NCBI GenBank assembly: GCA_020850355.1
Contig: JADZEX010000077.1
Span: forward strand, 1 to 64,000
Direction of reading: 5' to 3'
Length of the DNA stretch: 64,000 nt
DNA from: Fimbriimonadaceae bacterium
Lineage (GTDB): Bacteria > Armatimonadota > UBA10988
Below are positions 32,174 through 41,157 of the stretch, one piece after another; the stretch's first letter is position 1; each line of letters begins with the position of its first letter. The notes beneath the pieces were generated by a model that searched no databases, was not told the DNA's origin, and saw only the letters and a list, made by a program, of their open reading frames with translations. Both the position numbers and the translations under genes were made by a program.

Positions 32174-33331
32174 GTGGATCGCAGTTGGTTGAGCGCAGCC
32201 GAGGAAGCCCTGCTCCTGGTGCCCGGTCCGACCCCGGTCCCCGGGCGCGTCTTGCGGGCCCAGGCGCGGGCCATGATGAACCACCGCGCGCCGGCCTTCC
32301 GGAAGCTGCTGCGAGCCGTGACCGACGGCCTGCAATGGTGTTTCGGCACCGCCAGCGACCCGCTGATCCTGACGGCTTCCGGCACCGGCGGGCTGGAAGC
32401 AGCCCTGGTCAACACGCTCTCGCCCGGTGACCGCGTGCTGGCGGTGATCAGCGGCGCCTTCGGGCAGCGCTTCGCCGACATCGCCGCCGCCTACGGCGCG
32501 GTGGTCGACCGGCTCGAAGTCCCCTGGGGTCAGGCCGCCGACGTGGCGGCTGTCGCGGAGCGGCTGGACGGCAGCCAGCAGGCCGTCCTGTGTACCCTCA
32601 ACGAGACCTCGACCGGCGTCGTCAACCCGGTGCAGCAGATCGCCGCCCTCTGCCGGGAGCGTGGGCCGCTCTGCCTGGTCGACGCTATCAGCGGCCTGAT
32701 GGCGACGCCGTTGGAGGTCGACGCCTGGGGTGTCGATGTCGCCGTGGCCGGTTCGCAGAAGGCCTTCATGATTCCGCCGGGGCTCTGCTTCGTGACGATG
32801 AGCGACCGCGCCTGGCAGGCCCAGCGGACGGCGACGATGCCGCGCTTCTACTTCGATCTGGCGGCGGCGGCGAAGACCCTGGCCAAGGGCGAGAACCCCT
32901 GGACGCCGGCCGTCTCGCTGGTCTACGCCCTGTTCGACGCGCTGGAAGTGATCGAAGACGAGGGCCCGGCGGCGATGCTGGCCCGCCATGCGCGGCTACG
33001 CGACGGCGTGCGGGCCGGGCTGCGGTCGCTGGGGCTGCGCTTGCTGGCCGCCGACGACGTCGCTTCGCCGGCGGTCACGGCGGTCTTCCCGCCCGACGGG
33101 CTGCCGGCCGACGAGCTGCGCAAGCACCTCCGCGAGCGGTACCGCTGCGAACTGGCCGGCGGGCAGGGCCCCCTCAAGGGCGCCCTCATGCGGGTCGGGC
33201 ATCTCGGTTACGTGCAAGAGCCGGCCATCTTGCAGGGCGTCGCCCTGCTGGCCCAGGCGCTGGCCGACCACGGTCGGCCGGTTGACGCCGCGGCGGCGTT
33301 GCAGGCCGCGCGAGAGGCGATGAGCGGATGA
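32174..33331 (+). CDS. class V aminotransferase (alanine-glyoxylate/serine-pyruvate type)
   Basis: 385 residues from a GTG with GGAG upstream. The fold-type I PLP enzyme is shown by LLLVPGPTPVPGRV at the N-terminus, TASGTGGLEAAL, CLVDAISGL with the PLP-ring Asp, and AVAGSQKAFMIPPG with the Schiff-base Lys. Members interconvert amino acids and glyoxylate or pyruvate, and some give 3-phosphohydroxypyruvate/serine exchange. Overlap of four bases with serA makes a serine-biosynthesis role likely, perhaps in place of SerC, though this remains inference. Confidence 0.92.
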   Translation: MDRSWLSAAEEALLLVPGPTPVPGRVLRAQARAMMNHRAPAFRKLLRAVTDGLQWCFGTASDPLILTASGTGGLEAALVNTLSPGDRVLAVISGAFGQRFADIAAAYGAVVDRLEVPWGQAADVAAVAERLDGSQQAVLCTLNETSTGVVNPVQQIAALCRERGPLCLVDAISGLMATPLEVDAWGVDVAVAGSQKAFMIPPGLCFVTMSDRAWQAQRTATMPRFYFDLAAAAKTLAKGENPWTPAVSLVYALFDALEVIEDEGPAAMLARHARLRDGVRAGLRSLGLRLLAADDVASPAVTAVFPPDGLPADELRKHLRERYRCELAGGQGPLKGALMRVGHLGYVQEPAILQGVALLAQALADHGRPVDAAAALQAAREAMSG

Positions 33332-34974
33332 AGGTCCTGGTCACCGAAGCTATCAGCGAGCAGGGGCTCGAGATCCTGCGGCAGGCCGCGCCGGTCGACG
33401 TGCAGCTCGGCCTCAACGGCGCGGAGCTGGCGGCGGCTATCGACGACTACTCGGTGCTCGTGGTGCGCAGCGCCACGAAGGTCACCGAGGAGGTGATCGC
33501 TGCGGCGAAGCGCCTCAAGATCATCGGCCGCTGCGGCGTCGGGGTGGACAACATCGACGTCGCCGCCGCCACGCGGCACGGCGTGCTGGTGCTCAACTCG
33601 CCCTTCGGCAACACCGACGCGGCGGCGGAGCACACCGTCTCGCTGCTCTTCGCCCTGGCCCGCAACATCGCCGCGGCGGCGCAGTCGGTGGCCGAAGGGC
33701 GCTGGGAGCGCGGCAAGTTTGTCGGGGTCGAGTTGCACGACAAGGTGCTCGGCGTGGTCGGCTTCGGCAAGATTGGCAGCGGCGTGGCCCGCCGGGCGCA
33801 AGGTCTGGCGATGCGGGTGCTGGTCTTCGACCCCCTCTTGAACGTCGAGCGCGCGCGGCTGATGAACGTCGAATCCGTCGAACTCGACGATCTCCTGCGG
33901 CGCTGCGACTTCCTCACCTTCCATTGCCCGCTCAACCGGCACACCCACCACCTGCTCAACGCCGAGCGCCTGAAGCTGCTCAAGCCGACCGCGCGGATCG
34001 TCAACTGCGCCCGCGGCGGCGTGATCGACGAAGCCGCGCTGGCCGACGCCCTGCGCGAGGGCCGGGTCGCGGGTGCGGCGATCGACGTCTTCGAGCACGA
34101 GCCCCCGTTCGGCGAGCCGCGCTCCCCACTGCTCGGGGCGCCGAACCTGATCGGCACGCCGCACCTCGGCGCCAGCACCGCCGAGGCCCAGGAGAATGTG
34201 GCGATCGACGTGGCCCGGCAGGTGCTCGACGCCTGGCGCGGCGAGCCGGTCCAGGGCGCGGTCAATCTGCCGGCGCTGGAAGCCGAGGAGCATCGCCGGC
34301 TGAAGCCTTACCTGCACCTCGCCGAGCAGCTTGGCGTGTTGCAGGCGCACCTCGCCCGGGGGCGGCTGGAACGGGTTGAGGTCAGCTATCTCGGCGCGCT
34401 GCACGACGCCCCGGCCGCGCCGTTGACGCGGGCTGTGCTGCGCGGCCTGCTGCGCACCTTCCATGGCGACAGCACCATCAACTACGTCAACGTGCCGTCG
34501 GTGGTTGAGGACAGCGGCATCCAGGTCAGCGAGACCCGCTCGATGGAGTCGGCCACCTACCATAGCGTGCTGCGCGTCGGAGTGCGCGCCGGCGGGCACC
34601 AGCACGTCGCCGACGGCTCCTGCTTCGGCTCCGACCCGCGGATTGTGGCGCTCGATGGCTACGGCTACAACATTCTTCCCGAGGGGCATCTGCTGGTTTG
34701 GTACAACACCGACCAGCCCGGCGTGATCGGCAAGGTCGGGACCCTGCTCGGCGACGCCGGCGTCAACATCGCCGGGATGCAGCTCGGCCGCGACGCCTTC
34801 GGTGGCCGGGCGGTCAGCATCGTCGTGATCGACGCGCCGATCGACCAGGCGCTGATCGACCGGATCCGCGCGATTCCGGGGATGCTCGACGTGCGGGTGG
34901 TCGACTTCGGCAACGGCGGCGCCTCGGTCGGCAGCCGGTTGGTGCTGCCGCCGAGCATGGGAGAGACGGCTTGA
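33328..34974 (+). CDS. serA: D-3-phosphoglycerate dehydrogenase
   Basis: 548 residues, the long bacterial type. The N-terminal substrate domain (KVLVTEAISEQGLEIL) is split by the NAD domain with VGFGKIGSGVA and NCARGGVIDE and GTPHLGAST (catalytic Arg, Glu, His). An intervening allosteric-substrate-binding domain follows (about 320-460), and the ACT domain closes the protein (GVIGKVGTLLGDAGVNIAGM). It makes 3-phosphohydroxypyruvate, the first step of serine synthesis, with feedback by serine expected through ACT. It overlaps both neighbours by four bases. Confidence 0.96.
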   Translation: MKVLVTEAISEQGLEILRQAAPVDVQLGLNGAELAAAIDDYSVLVVRSATKVTEEVIAAAKRLKIIGRCGVGVDNIDVAAATRHGVLVLNSPFGNTDAAAEHTVSLLFALARNIAAAAQSVAEGRWERGKFVGVELHDKVLGVVGFGKIGSGVARRAQGLAMRVLVFDPLLNVERARLMNVESVELDDLLRRCDFLTFHCPLNRHTHHLLNAERLKLLKPTARIVNCARGGVIDEAALADALREGRVAGAAIDVFEHEPPFGEPRSPLLGAPNLIGTPHLGASTAEAQENVAIDVARQVLDAWRGEPVQGAVNLPALEAEEHRRLKPYLHLAEQLGVLQAHLARGRLERVEVSYLGALHDAPAAPLTRAVLRGLLRTFHGDSTINYVNVPSVVEDSGIQVSETRSMESATYHSVLRVGVRAGGHQHVADGSCFGSDPRIVALDGYGYNILPEGHLLVWYNTDQPGVIGKVGTLLGDAGVNIAGMQLGRDAFGGRAVSIVVIDAPIDQALIDRIRAIPGMLDVRVVDFGNGGASVGSRLVLPPSMGETA

Positions 34975-35729
34975 GGATCCTGGTCTCCAACGACGACGGC
35001 ATCCACGCCCCCGGGCTGGCCGCGTTGGTGGAGGCCCTGCAGGGCCTCGGCGAGCTCTGGGTGGTCGCCCCCGAACGCGAGCGGAGCGCCGCCAGTCACG
35101 CCATCAGCCTGCGCGACCCGCTGCGGGCCTGGGAAGTCCCCTACCCCGGCGCCCGCGCCTGGGCGACCACCGGCACGCCGGCCGACTGTGTGCTGATCGG
35201 CGCCCGCGAGTTGCTGCCGGCGCTGCCCGAGGTGGTGGTCTCGGGGATCAACCGCGGGGCCAACCTGGGCGAGGATGTCTGGTACTCGGGCACCGTCGCC
35301 GCCGCCAAGGAGGGCACCATGTGGGGCCTGCCGGCGGTGGCGCTGAGCGTCTGCTGCGGCTTCGACGCGCCCGACTACCGCGCCGCCGCGGCTTTCGCGC
35401 GGCGCCTGCTGCCGTTGGCCGCAGAGCACCTCGCCCGCGATGTGCTGCTCAACGTCAACGTGCCGAACCTGCCGCCCGACCAGATTCGGGGCGCGCAGGT
35501 CTGTCACCAGGGCCGCCGCCGGTACCAGACCAGCTTCGACAAGCGCACCGACCCGCGGGGCGGCGTCTACTACTGGATCGGCACCGGCGAACCGCTCGAC
35601 GAGCCGGACCCCGGCAGCGACGTCAGCGCCGTGGCAGCCGGGCAGATTGCGGTGACGCCGGTCCGGCTCGACCTGACCGCCGACGATGCCGGCGGCATCG
35701 CCACCTGGCTGCCATCCGCGAACGCCTGA
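34971..35729 (+). CDS. surE: 5'/3'-nucleotidase SurE
   Basis: 252 residues from a TTG whose bases overlap the serA stop (TTGA); GGGAGA lies about seven bases before. The start is set by the family opening RILVSNDDGIHAPGL (metal-binding NDDG). Other signatures are APERERSAASHAISL, TTGTPADCVLIG, SGINRGANLGEDVWYSGTVAAA and LLNVNVPNLP. It dephosphorylates nucleoside monophosphates and works in stationary-phase survival. It is the third gene of the aminotransferase-serA operon. Confidence 0.95.
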   Translation: MRILVSNDDGIHAPGLAALVEALQGLGELWVVAPERERSAASHAISLRDPLRAWEVPYPGARAWATTGTPADCVLIGARELLPALPEVVVSGINRGANLGEDVWYSGTVAAAKEGTMWGLPAVALSVCCGFDAPDYRAAAAFARRLLPLAAEHLARDVLLNVNVPNLPPDQIRGAQVCHQGRRRYQTSFDKRTDPRGGVYYWIGTGEPLDEPDPGSDVSAVAAGQIAVTPVRLDLTADDAGGIATWLPSANA

Positions 35730-35785
35730 CGGCCGCGCAGGAGGACTGCCGCGGCACCCCGCCAAGCTCCCGGCGGAGCATGCGG

Positions 35786-37921
35786 ATGGTGGATCTCCTG
35801 TCGTCGGTGATGGCCCTGACGCTCTTCGCCCCGACCGAACCCCTGGCGGTCACGCGGTTCGAACTGGTGCTGCCGCTGGCGCGGGCACAACGGCCGGCGG
35901 AGCTGATCGCCAAGGTCCGCAACGCCACCGAGCAGGATGCCACGCTGACCGCCGAGATCGTCGCTCCGCCTGGCCTGACCGTCACCCTGCCACCCCGCCC
36001 GGTGATCGTCGCGGCGCAGGACGAGGCCACCCTGACCGCCACCGTCACCGCCGCCAGTGCCGGCGAACAGCCGCTCAGTCTGGTCCTGCGCGCCGGTGAC
36101 CAGGTCGTCGCGCGCCGCGAGCTGCGGATCAACTTCCTGCCGCCGCGGGCGTCGGAGAAGCTGCCCTACCTTCCCGAGCCGCGGCCGGTGCGCTCCAAAC
36201 TGCTCGTCGGCGCGCACCACTGCCCGCTCTGGGAGAAAGACCGCCCGGAGATGTGGAACCAGTTGCTGGTCCACCCCGAGCGCACCCCGGCGCTGGGCTT
36301 CTACGACCAGGCCAACCCCGAGGTTGCCGACTGGGAAACCAAGTGGGCAGCCGACCATGGGGTCGATTTTTTCATCTACTGCTGGTACCGCACCTCGCAG
36401 GGCAAGCCGGTCGAGACGATGTTCTCGAGCGCCATCCACGATGGCCTGTTTAAGTCGCGGTACGCCTCCCAGATGAAGTTCACGATCATGTGGGAGAACC
36501 AGAACCGCGGCAAAGCCGGCGTGGCGGACGAGGCGGACCTGTTCGGCAATCTGCTGCCGTACTGGATCGACAACTACTTCAAACACCCCAGTTATCTGAA
36601 GGTGGACAACCGCCCAGTGCTGTTCATCTACCGCCCGGAGTTCCTGGTGCAGGACCTCGGTGGTGAGGCGCAGGTGCGGGCGGCTTTCGACAAGATGCGG
36701 GAGGCCTGCCGCCAGGCGGGGTTCGCCGGGCTGACCATCCTGGGCGAGTACCGCGGCCTCGACCGGCGGCACCTCGAGTTGATGCAGCGCCTCGGGCTGG
36801 ACTACACCTTCGCCTACTGCTGGCACGTCAACAACCACCCCACCCCGCAGCAGGCCATCGATGCGCAGCTCGGCTACATCAAGCAGACCCAGGCGCTCGG
36901 GGTACTGCCGCAGGTGGTCACGGTCTCGCAGGCCTGGAGCGGTTGGCGCGACGAGGGCAGCATCTGGAAGATCCCGCCGACGGAGTTTCGCAGCCTGCTG
37001 GCGCAGGCCAAGGAGTTCATCGGCACGCTGCCGGCTGACCAGCTCGGCAGCCAGATGCTGCTGCTCGACAACTGGAACGAGTGGGGCGAGGGGCACTACC
37101 TCGCGCCGTACCGGGAGTACGGCTTCGGCTACCTCGACGCCGTGCGCGAAGTGCTGCACGGCGAGACCAGCCCGCCTGACGATGTCTTGCCGCAGGACAT
37201 CGGCCTGGGGCCATACGACACCGCGTACTGGGCCTGGCGCAACGCCGCGGAGGCGGGCCGCCGGCTGGCCTCGCGGAAGGTCACCAAACCGGGCGCCCCG
37301 GCCGAGGGGCTGGTCGGCTGGTGGGCCTTCGACGAAGACGCCGCCGCGCCGGTCGCCTGCGACTGGTCGGGCCAGCGGCGCGGCGCGGTGATCACCCGAG
37401 CCACCCGCGCGGCCGGGCGCGACGGCCAGGCGCTGGTCTGCGACGGCGGCTGGGCAGTGGTGCCGTTCCAGGAAGCGCTCAACCTGAGCAGTGCCCTGAG
37501 CATCGAGTGTTGGGTCCGCACCACGGTCACCGGGCAGCGCAACACCTGGATGGTCAACCGCGTCTTGTCGGGTGGCACCGACACCGGCTTCCGGCTGGGT
37601 CTGCTCGACGACAAGCCCTGCTTCGAGGTGCCCCTGACCGAGTTCAGCCACCACCTGACCGCCCCGCAGACCCTCCCAACCGGCCGCTGGGTCCACCTCG
37701 CCGGAACCTTTGATGGCCAGCTCATGCGGCTCTATGTGGACGGCGTCGAGGTCGCCACGATGCCGCGGCCGGGGCCGCTCAAGCCGAGCCAACTGCACCT
37801 CGTGCTGGGCAACTACGAGGTCAACCACACGGCCTGCTTCCACGGCCTGCTGGACGAAGTGCGGCTCTGGAGCCGCGCCCTGACCGCGGCCGAGGTGCGG
37901 CGGAGCGCCGGGCAGCCGTGA
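35786..37921 (+). CDS. secreted WbsX-like glycan-active protein with C-terminal LamG domain
   Basis: 711 residues. Of two near ATGs the second (MVDLLSSVMALTLFA) has GGAG seven bases before it. After a beta domain (about 20-115) comes a GH99-like/WbsX barrel: KLLVGAHHCPLWE, DFFIYCWYRTSQGK, KFTIMWENQNRG, FIYRPEF, and LLDNWNEWGEGHYLAPYREYGFGYL, the family hallmark. The LamG/concanavalin-like domain starts near 515 (GLVGWWAFDED) with WVHLAGTFDGQLMRLYVDG and LDEVRLWSRALT. Probably binds and hydrolyses or transfers sugars outside the cell; the substrate is unknown. Confidence 0.82.
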   Translation: MVDLLSSVMALTLFAPTEPLAVTRFELVLPLARAQRPAELIAKVRNATEQDATLTAEIVAPPGLTVTLPPRPVIVAAQDEATLTATVTAASAGEQPLSLVLRAGDQVVARRELRINFLPPRASEKLPYLPEPRPVRSKLLVGAHHCPLWEKDRPEMWNQLLVHPERTPALGFYDQANPEVADWETKWAADHGVDFFIYCWYRTSQGKPVETMFSSAIHDGLFKSRYASQMKFTIMWENQNRGKAGVADEADLFGNLLPYWIDNYFKHPSYLKVDNRPVLFIYRPEFLVQDLGGEAQVRAAFDKMREACRQAGFAGLTILGEYRGLDRRHLELMQRLGLDYTFAYCWHVNNHPTPQQAIDAQLGYIKQTQALGVLPQVVTVSQAWSGWRDEGSIWKIPPTEFRSLLAQAKEFIGTLPADQLGSQMLLLDNWNEWGEGHYLAPYREYGFGYLDAVREVLHGETSPPDDVLPQDIGLGPYDTAYWAWRNAAEAGRRLASRKVTKPGAPAEGLVGWWAFDEDAAAPVACDWSGQRRGAVITRATRAAGRDGQALVCDGGWAVVPFQEALNLSSALSIECWVRTTVTGQRNTWMVNRVLSGGTDTGFRLGLLDDKPCFEVPLTEFSHHLTAPQTLPTGRWVHLAGTFDGQLMRLYVDGVEVATMPRPGPLKPSQLHLVLGNYEVNHTACFHGLLDEVRLWSRALTAAEVRRSAGQP

Positions 37922-37941
37922 CGACGCGCCGCGCCAGGCCG

Positions 37942-37970
37942 TTGACCGGCCTCCGGCCCTCTGGTATCCT
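37942..37970 (+). promoter_or_regulatory. sigma70-type promoter of the Nif3-like gene
   Basis: TTGACC and TATCCT with a 17-base spacer, 26 bases before the ATG at 37997. Confidence 0.65.
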
Positions 37971-37996
37971 GAGTCGTTCTGGATAGCAGCGCCCGC

Positions 37997-38818
37997 ATGA
38001 AGCTGGTGCAGGAGATTGGCGACCACCTGGCGGCCTGGCTCCCCCCGTGCTGGGCGGAGAGCTGGGACAATGTCGGGCTGCTGATTGGGGATCCCGCCGC
38101 GGCCGTCACCCGGGTGCTGGTGGCCTACGACCTCACCGCGGCCAGTCTGCGCGAAGCGACGGGGCGGCAAGCTGAGCTGCTGGTGGTCTTCCACCCGCCG
38201 ATCTTCCGTCCCTTGTCGCGCCTGACAGCGGACGATCCGCGCAGCACCGTGGTCTGGGCTGCGGCCCGGGCCGGGCTGGCGGTGTACGCCACCCACACCG
38301 CCCTGGACGCGGCGCGGCCGGGGACCAGCGACTGGCTGGCGACGGCGGTGGGCGCGACGGTCGACGGCGTGCTGTGCCCCGCGGCGGGCGCCCCGGAGCG
38401 CGGCATCGGGCGCCTGGCGAGCCTGGCGGCGCAGCCGCTGGGGGACTTCGCGCGGAGCGTTGGCCAGGCCCTGGGCGCGCGTCATCTGCGGACCGTCGGG
38501 GACCTGACGCGGCCGGTGCGCCGGCTGGCGGTGGTCGGGGGCAGCGGGGCGAGTTTGTTGGAGGCGGCCGCGGCCGCTGGCGCGGAGGTGCTGCTGACGG
38601 GCGACCTGAAGCACCACGACGCGTTGCTGGCGGAGCGGCTGGGTCTGGCAGTGGTCGATCCCGGCCACTGGGCGACCGAACGGTTGGTGGTGCCGCGGAC
38701 CGCGGCCGAGCTGCGGGTGCGGCTGCCCGCGGTGGACGTGATCGAGAGCGCGCTGGACGGTGAACCGTTCGGAGCACCCGCAAGCGCCGCAGAGCGGCGC
38801 GGAGAGACGGCGGCATGA
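37997..38818 (+). CDS. Nif3-like dinuclear metal protein
   Basis: 273 residues. The signature ESWDNVGLLIGDP at the N-terminus, VAYDLTAASLREA, VVFHPPIFRPL (family usually has HHPP; the first His is Phe here), YATHTALDAA, and GDLKHHDALLAERLGLAVVDPGHWATE at the end supply the dinuclear metal ligands. The family (DUF34/Nif3) has been linked to a GTP cyclohydrolase-like activity but its role is unclear. It overlaps the zinc-ribbon gene by four bases, a pairing common in bacteria. Confidence 0.93.
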   Translation: MKLVQEIGDHLAAWLPPCWAESWDNVGLLIGDPAAAVTRVLVAYDLTAASLREATGRQAELLVVFHPPIFRPLSRLTADDPRSTVVWAAARAGLAVYATHTALDAARPGTSDWLATAVGATVDGVLCPAAGAPERGIGRLASLAAQPLGDFARSVGQALGARHLRTVGDLTRPVRRLAVVGGSGASLLEAAAAAGAEVLLTGDLKHHDALLAERLGLAVVDPGHWATERLVVPRTAAELRVRLPAVDVIESALDGEPFGAPASAAERRGETAA

Positions 38819-39621
38819 AGACCATGGTGGAAGAAAGCGTGCTTCTGGCGGCCCTGCCGCAGCTCTGCGAACTGCAGGAGATCGACCTGCAGATCAAGAC
38901 CCAGCTCGACGAACGCGCCGAACTGGACGACGGCTCGCTGAAGCAGGCCGAGCTGGACCGCGCCAACACCCGCAAGACGAAGCTCAGCCACGATCTCTCC
39001 GAGCTCCGCGGCCGGCAGATCGACCGGCGGCTGGAGCGGGACTCCTTGCAGCAGCGGCGCGAGCGCAACCAGCACCGCCTGTGGCAGGAGAATCCCACCC
39101 AGCAGGAGGCCGAGGCGCTGCAGAAGGACCTGCAATCGACCGCCAACCGGCTGGACCAGATCGAGATCGAGCTGCAGGACCTCGACAACCGGATCGGGCC
39201 GCTGGAGGACCAGGTCGAGGACGAGCAGCGCACCGTCAGCGAACTCGAAGCCGAGCTGGCTGAGGTGCGGCAGGAGTTCGACGAGAACGTCAAGGGGATC
39301 GACGTCGACCTGGAGCGGCTGTTGACCGAGCGGGCGACGAAGCAGCTCGAAGTGCCGGCCGACCTGCTGGAGCGGTACGAGCGGATCCGCCGCCGCCGCG
39401 GCGATCCGGGCGTCGTGAAGGTCACCGAGGACGTCTGCGGTCACTGCAACACCCTGCTGACCAGCTACATGCTGCGCCAACTGCACTACGCCCGGCACGT
39501 CCAGCAGTGCGAGAACTGCAACACCATCCTGCACTGGGCCGGCGAGGTGCGCCCGGTGATGGCCTTCGATGACCTGCGCGAAGTGGTCGAGGTCGGCGAG
39601 TCGTTCGACGACGAGGAGTAG
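38815..39621 (+). CDS. coiled-coil protein with C-terminal C4-type zinc ribbon
   Basis: 268 residues. About 20-200 is a continuous charged coiled coil (many QLE, EIELQDL heptads). The end contains DVCGHCNTLLTSYML and CENCNTILHW, four Cys for a zinc ribbon, as in the DUF164 family often encoded after Nif3. Function unknown; these proteins may bind nucleic acid or RNases. It is coupled to Nif3 by a four-base overlap and to the SDR gene by a short gap. Confidence 0.88.
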   Translation: MKTMVEESVLLAALPQLCELQEIDLQIKTQLDERAELDDGSLKQAELDRANTRKTKLSHDLSELRGRQIDRRLERDSLQQRRERNQHRLWQENPTQQEAEALQKDLQSTANRLDQIEIELQDLDNRIGPLEDQVEDEQRTVSELEAELAEVRQEFDENVKGIDVDLERLLTERATKQLEVPADLLERYERIRRRRGDPGVVKVTEDVCGHCNTLLTSYMLRQLHYARHVQQCENCNTILHWAGEVRPVMAFDDLREVVEVGESFDDEE

Positions 39622-39625
39622 CCGC

Positions 39626-40396
39626 GTGGCCGGCCGGGTCGCCGGGAAGGTCTGTCTGGTCACCGGATCCACCTCCGGCATCGGCGAGGGCCTGGTGCGC
39701 CGCCTCGCCGCCGAGGGTGGCCGGGTGGTGGTCAGCGGCCGCCGCGTGGCGCTCGGTGAGGCGCTTGCCAGCGACCTGCGCGCCGCCGGGGGCGAGGCCC
39801 TCTTCATGCCGCTCGACGTCACCGACCCGGCCCAACTGGAGGCCGTCGTGGGGCGCACCGTGACGCAGTGCGGTGGCCTCGACGCGGTGATCCACAACGC
39901 CGGGCTGGCGACCCGCGGGACGGTCGTCGATCTGACGCTGCCGCAGTGGCAGGCCATCTTCGAGACCAACGTCACCGCCACGTTTCTGCTGGCGAAGTAC
40001 GCCGTGCCGCACCTGCAGGCCCGGGGCGGCGGCAGCTTCATCGGCATCGGCTCCGCGCACACCGTGCTCCCGAAGCGCAACATGGCGGGCTACTGCGCTA
40101 GCCGCGGGGCGCAGTTGATGCTGTTGCGGCAGATGGCCGTCGAGTACCTTAGCGACCGGATCCGGGTCAATCTCGTGAACCCCGGCTGGGTCGACACGCC
40201 GGGCGAGCGGGAGCTGCTGGCGCGGCTGGGGCATGGCGACGATGTCCTCGACAAGGCCGCCGCGGCCAACCCCTTCGGCCGGCTGCTGGCCCCCGACGAC
40301 ATCGCCCACCTGGTCGTCTACCTGGTCAGCGACGAGAGCGCCCTGGTCACCGGCGGCGTGTTTGACGTCCATCACGAGCACCCCCGCGTCAGTTGA
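39626..40396 (+). CDS. SDR-family oxidoreductase with YxxxR in place of YxxxK
   Basis: 256 residues from a GTG with GAGGAG eight bases upstream. Rossmann signature TGSTSGIGEG, DVTD, IHNAGLA and the active-site Ser143 and Tyr156 are present, but the usual Lys four residues after Tyr is Arg160 (YCASRG). The ending VNLVNPGWVDTP and YLVSDESALVTGGVFDVHHEH is typical. Lys normally lowers the Tyr pKa and binds the nicotinamide ribose, so the Arg may alter activity. Substrate unknown. Confidence 0.88.
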   Translation: MAGRVAGKVCLVTGSTSGIGEGLVRRLAAEGGRVVVSGRRVALGEALASDLRAAGGEALFMPLDVTDPAQLEAVVGRTVTQCGGLDAVIHNAGLATRGTVVDLTLPQWQAIFETNVTATFLLAKYAVPHLQARGGGSFIGIGSAHTVLPKRNMAGYCASRGAQLMLLRQMAVEYLSDRIRVNLVNPGWVDTPGERELLARLGHGDDVLDKAAAANPFGRLLAPDDIAHLVVYLVSDESALVTGGVFDVHHEHPRVS

Positions 40397-40471
40397 GGCG
40401 GGGCCTCGCAACAGCCTCAGCAGCCCCGGCTACGGAGCCGCCGAGCCGCTCGCCGGGCCGCTTTGGCGCGG

Positions 40472-40500
40472 TTGACAGCGGCGGCCCGCTGGTGTAGACT
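40472..40500 (+). promoter_or_regulatory. strong sigma70-type promoter of the efp operon
   Basis: Consensus TTGACA, 17-base spacer and TAGACT, 80 bases before the efp ATG. This is the best promoter in the window and probably drives the long efp-to-recN run. Confidence 0.7.
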
Positions 40501-40580
40501 GAGCCTTCATGCCGGGCCGCCGAAGGCACCTGCCAACGTCGCCGCGACCGGCTACCAGAGCTTCCGAGGGCGCACTCCAC

Positions 40581-41141
40581 ATGGACACCAGTGACTTCAA
40601 GAACGGCGTCAGCATCGTCCAAGACGGCGATGTCTGGCAGATCATCGAGTTCCAGCACGTCAAGCCGGGGAAGGGCGGGGCGTTCGTCCGGACCAAGCTG
40701 AAGCAACTCCGCACCGGCAAGGTGGTTGACAAGACCTTCCGGGCGGGCGAGAAGATGGACCAGGCGATCGTCGAGCGGCGCAACCTGCAGTACCTCTACC
40801 AGGGCGAGGGCGTCTACGCGTTCATGGACATGGAGACCTTCGAGCAGATGGAGGTCCCGGCGACGCTGGTGGGCGACAAGGGCACGTTCCTGACCGATTC
40901 GCTGGATGTCCAGTTCACCTTCTGGAACGAGCAGGTGCTGGCGCTGGAGTTGCCCACCGCGGTCGTCGCCGAGGTGGTCGAGACCGACCCGGGCGTGCGG
41001 GGCGACACCGCCTCAGGGGGCAACAAGCCGGCCAAGATTGCCAGTGGGGCGACGGTCACGGTGCCCTTGTTCATCAACATCGGCGATGTCATCAAAGTCG
41101 ACACCCGCACTGGGGCGTACGTCGAGCGCGTCAAGACCTGA
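40581..41141 (+). CDS. efp: elongation factor P
   Basis: 186 residues. EF-P binds the ribosome E-site region and relieves stalling at consecutive prolines. The start MDTSDFKNGVSI fits the family; earlier in-frame residues do not. KPGKGGAFVR contains Lys31, the usual post-translational modification site. The OB domains end with the signature INIGDVIKVDTRTGAYVER. The Gly-Pro and Pro-rich proteins encoded in this window would need it. First gene of the accB-accC-nusB string. Confidence 0.97.
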   Translation: MDTSDFKNGVSIVQDGDVWQIIEFQHVKPGKGGAFVRTKLKQLRTGKVVDKTFRAGEKMDQAIVERRNLQYLYQGEGVYAFMDMETFEQMEVPATLVGDKGTFLTDSLDVQFTFWNEQVLALELPTAVVAEVVETDPGVRGDTASGGNKPAKIASGATVTVPLFINIGDVIKVDTRTGAYVERVKT

Positions 41142-41157
41142 CCGCGCGGAGCGGCCT

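Noticed and set aside
35570-38668. A 1032-codon open frame on the minus strand
   Set aside because: It lies opposite surE, the WbsX/LamG gene and the Nif3-like gene, has no family motif, and such long antisense frames are common in very GC-rich DNA.
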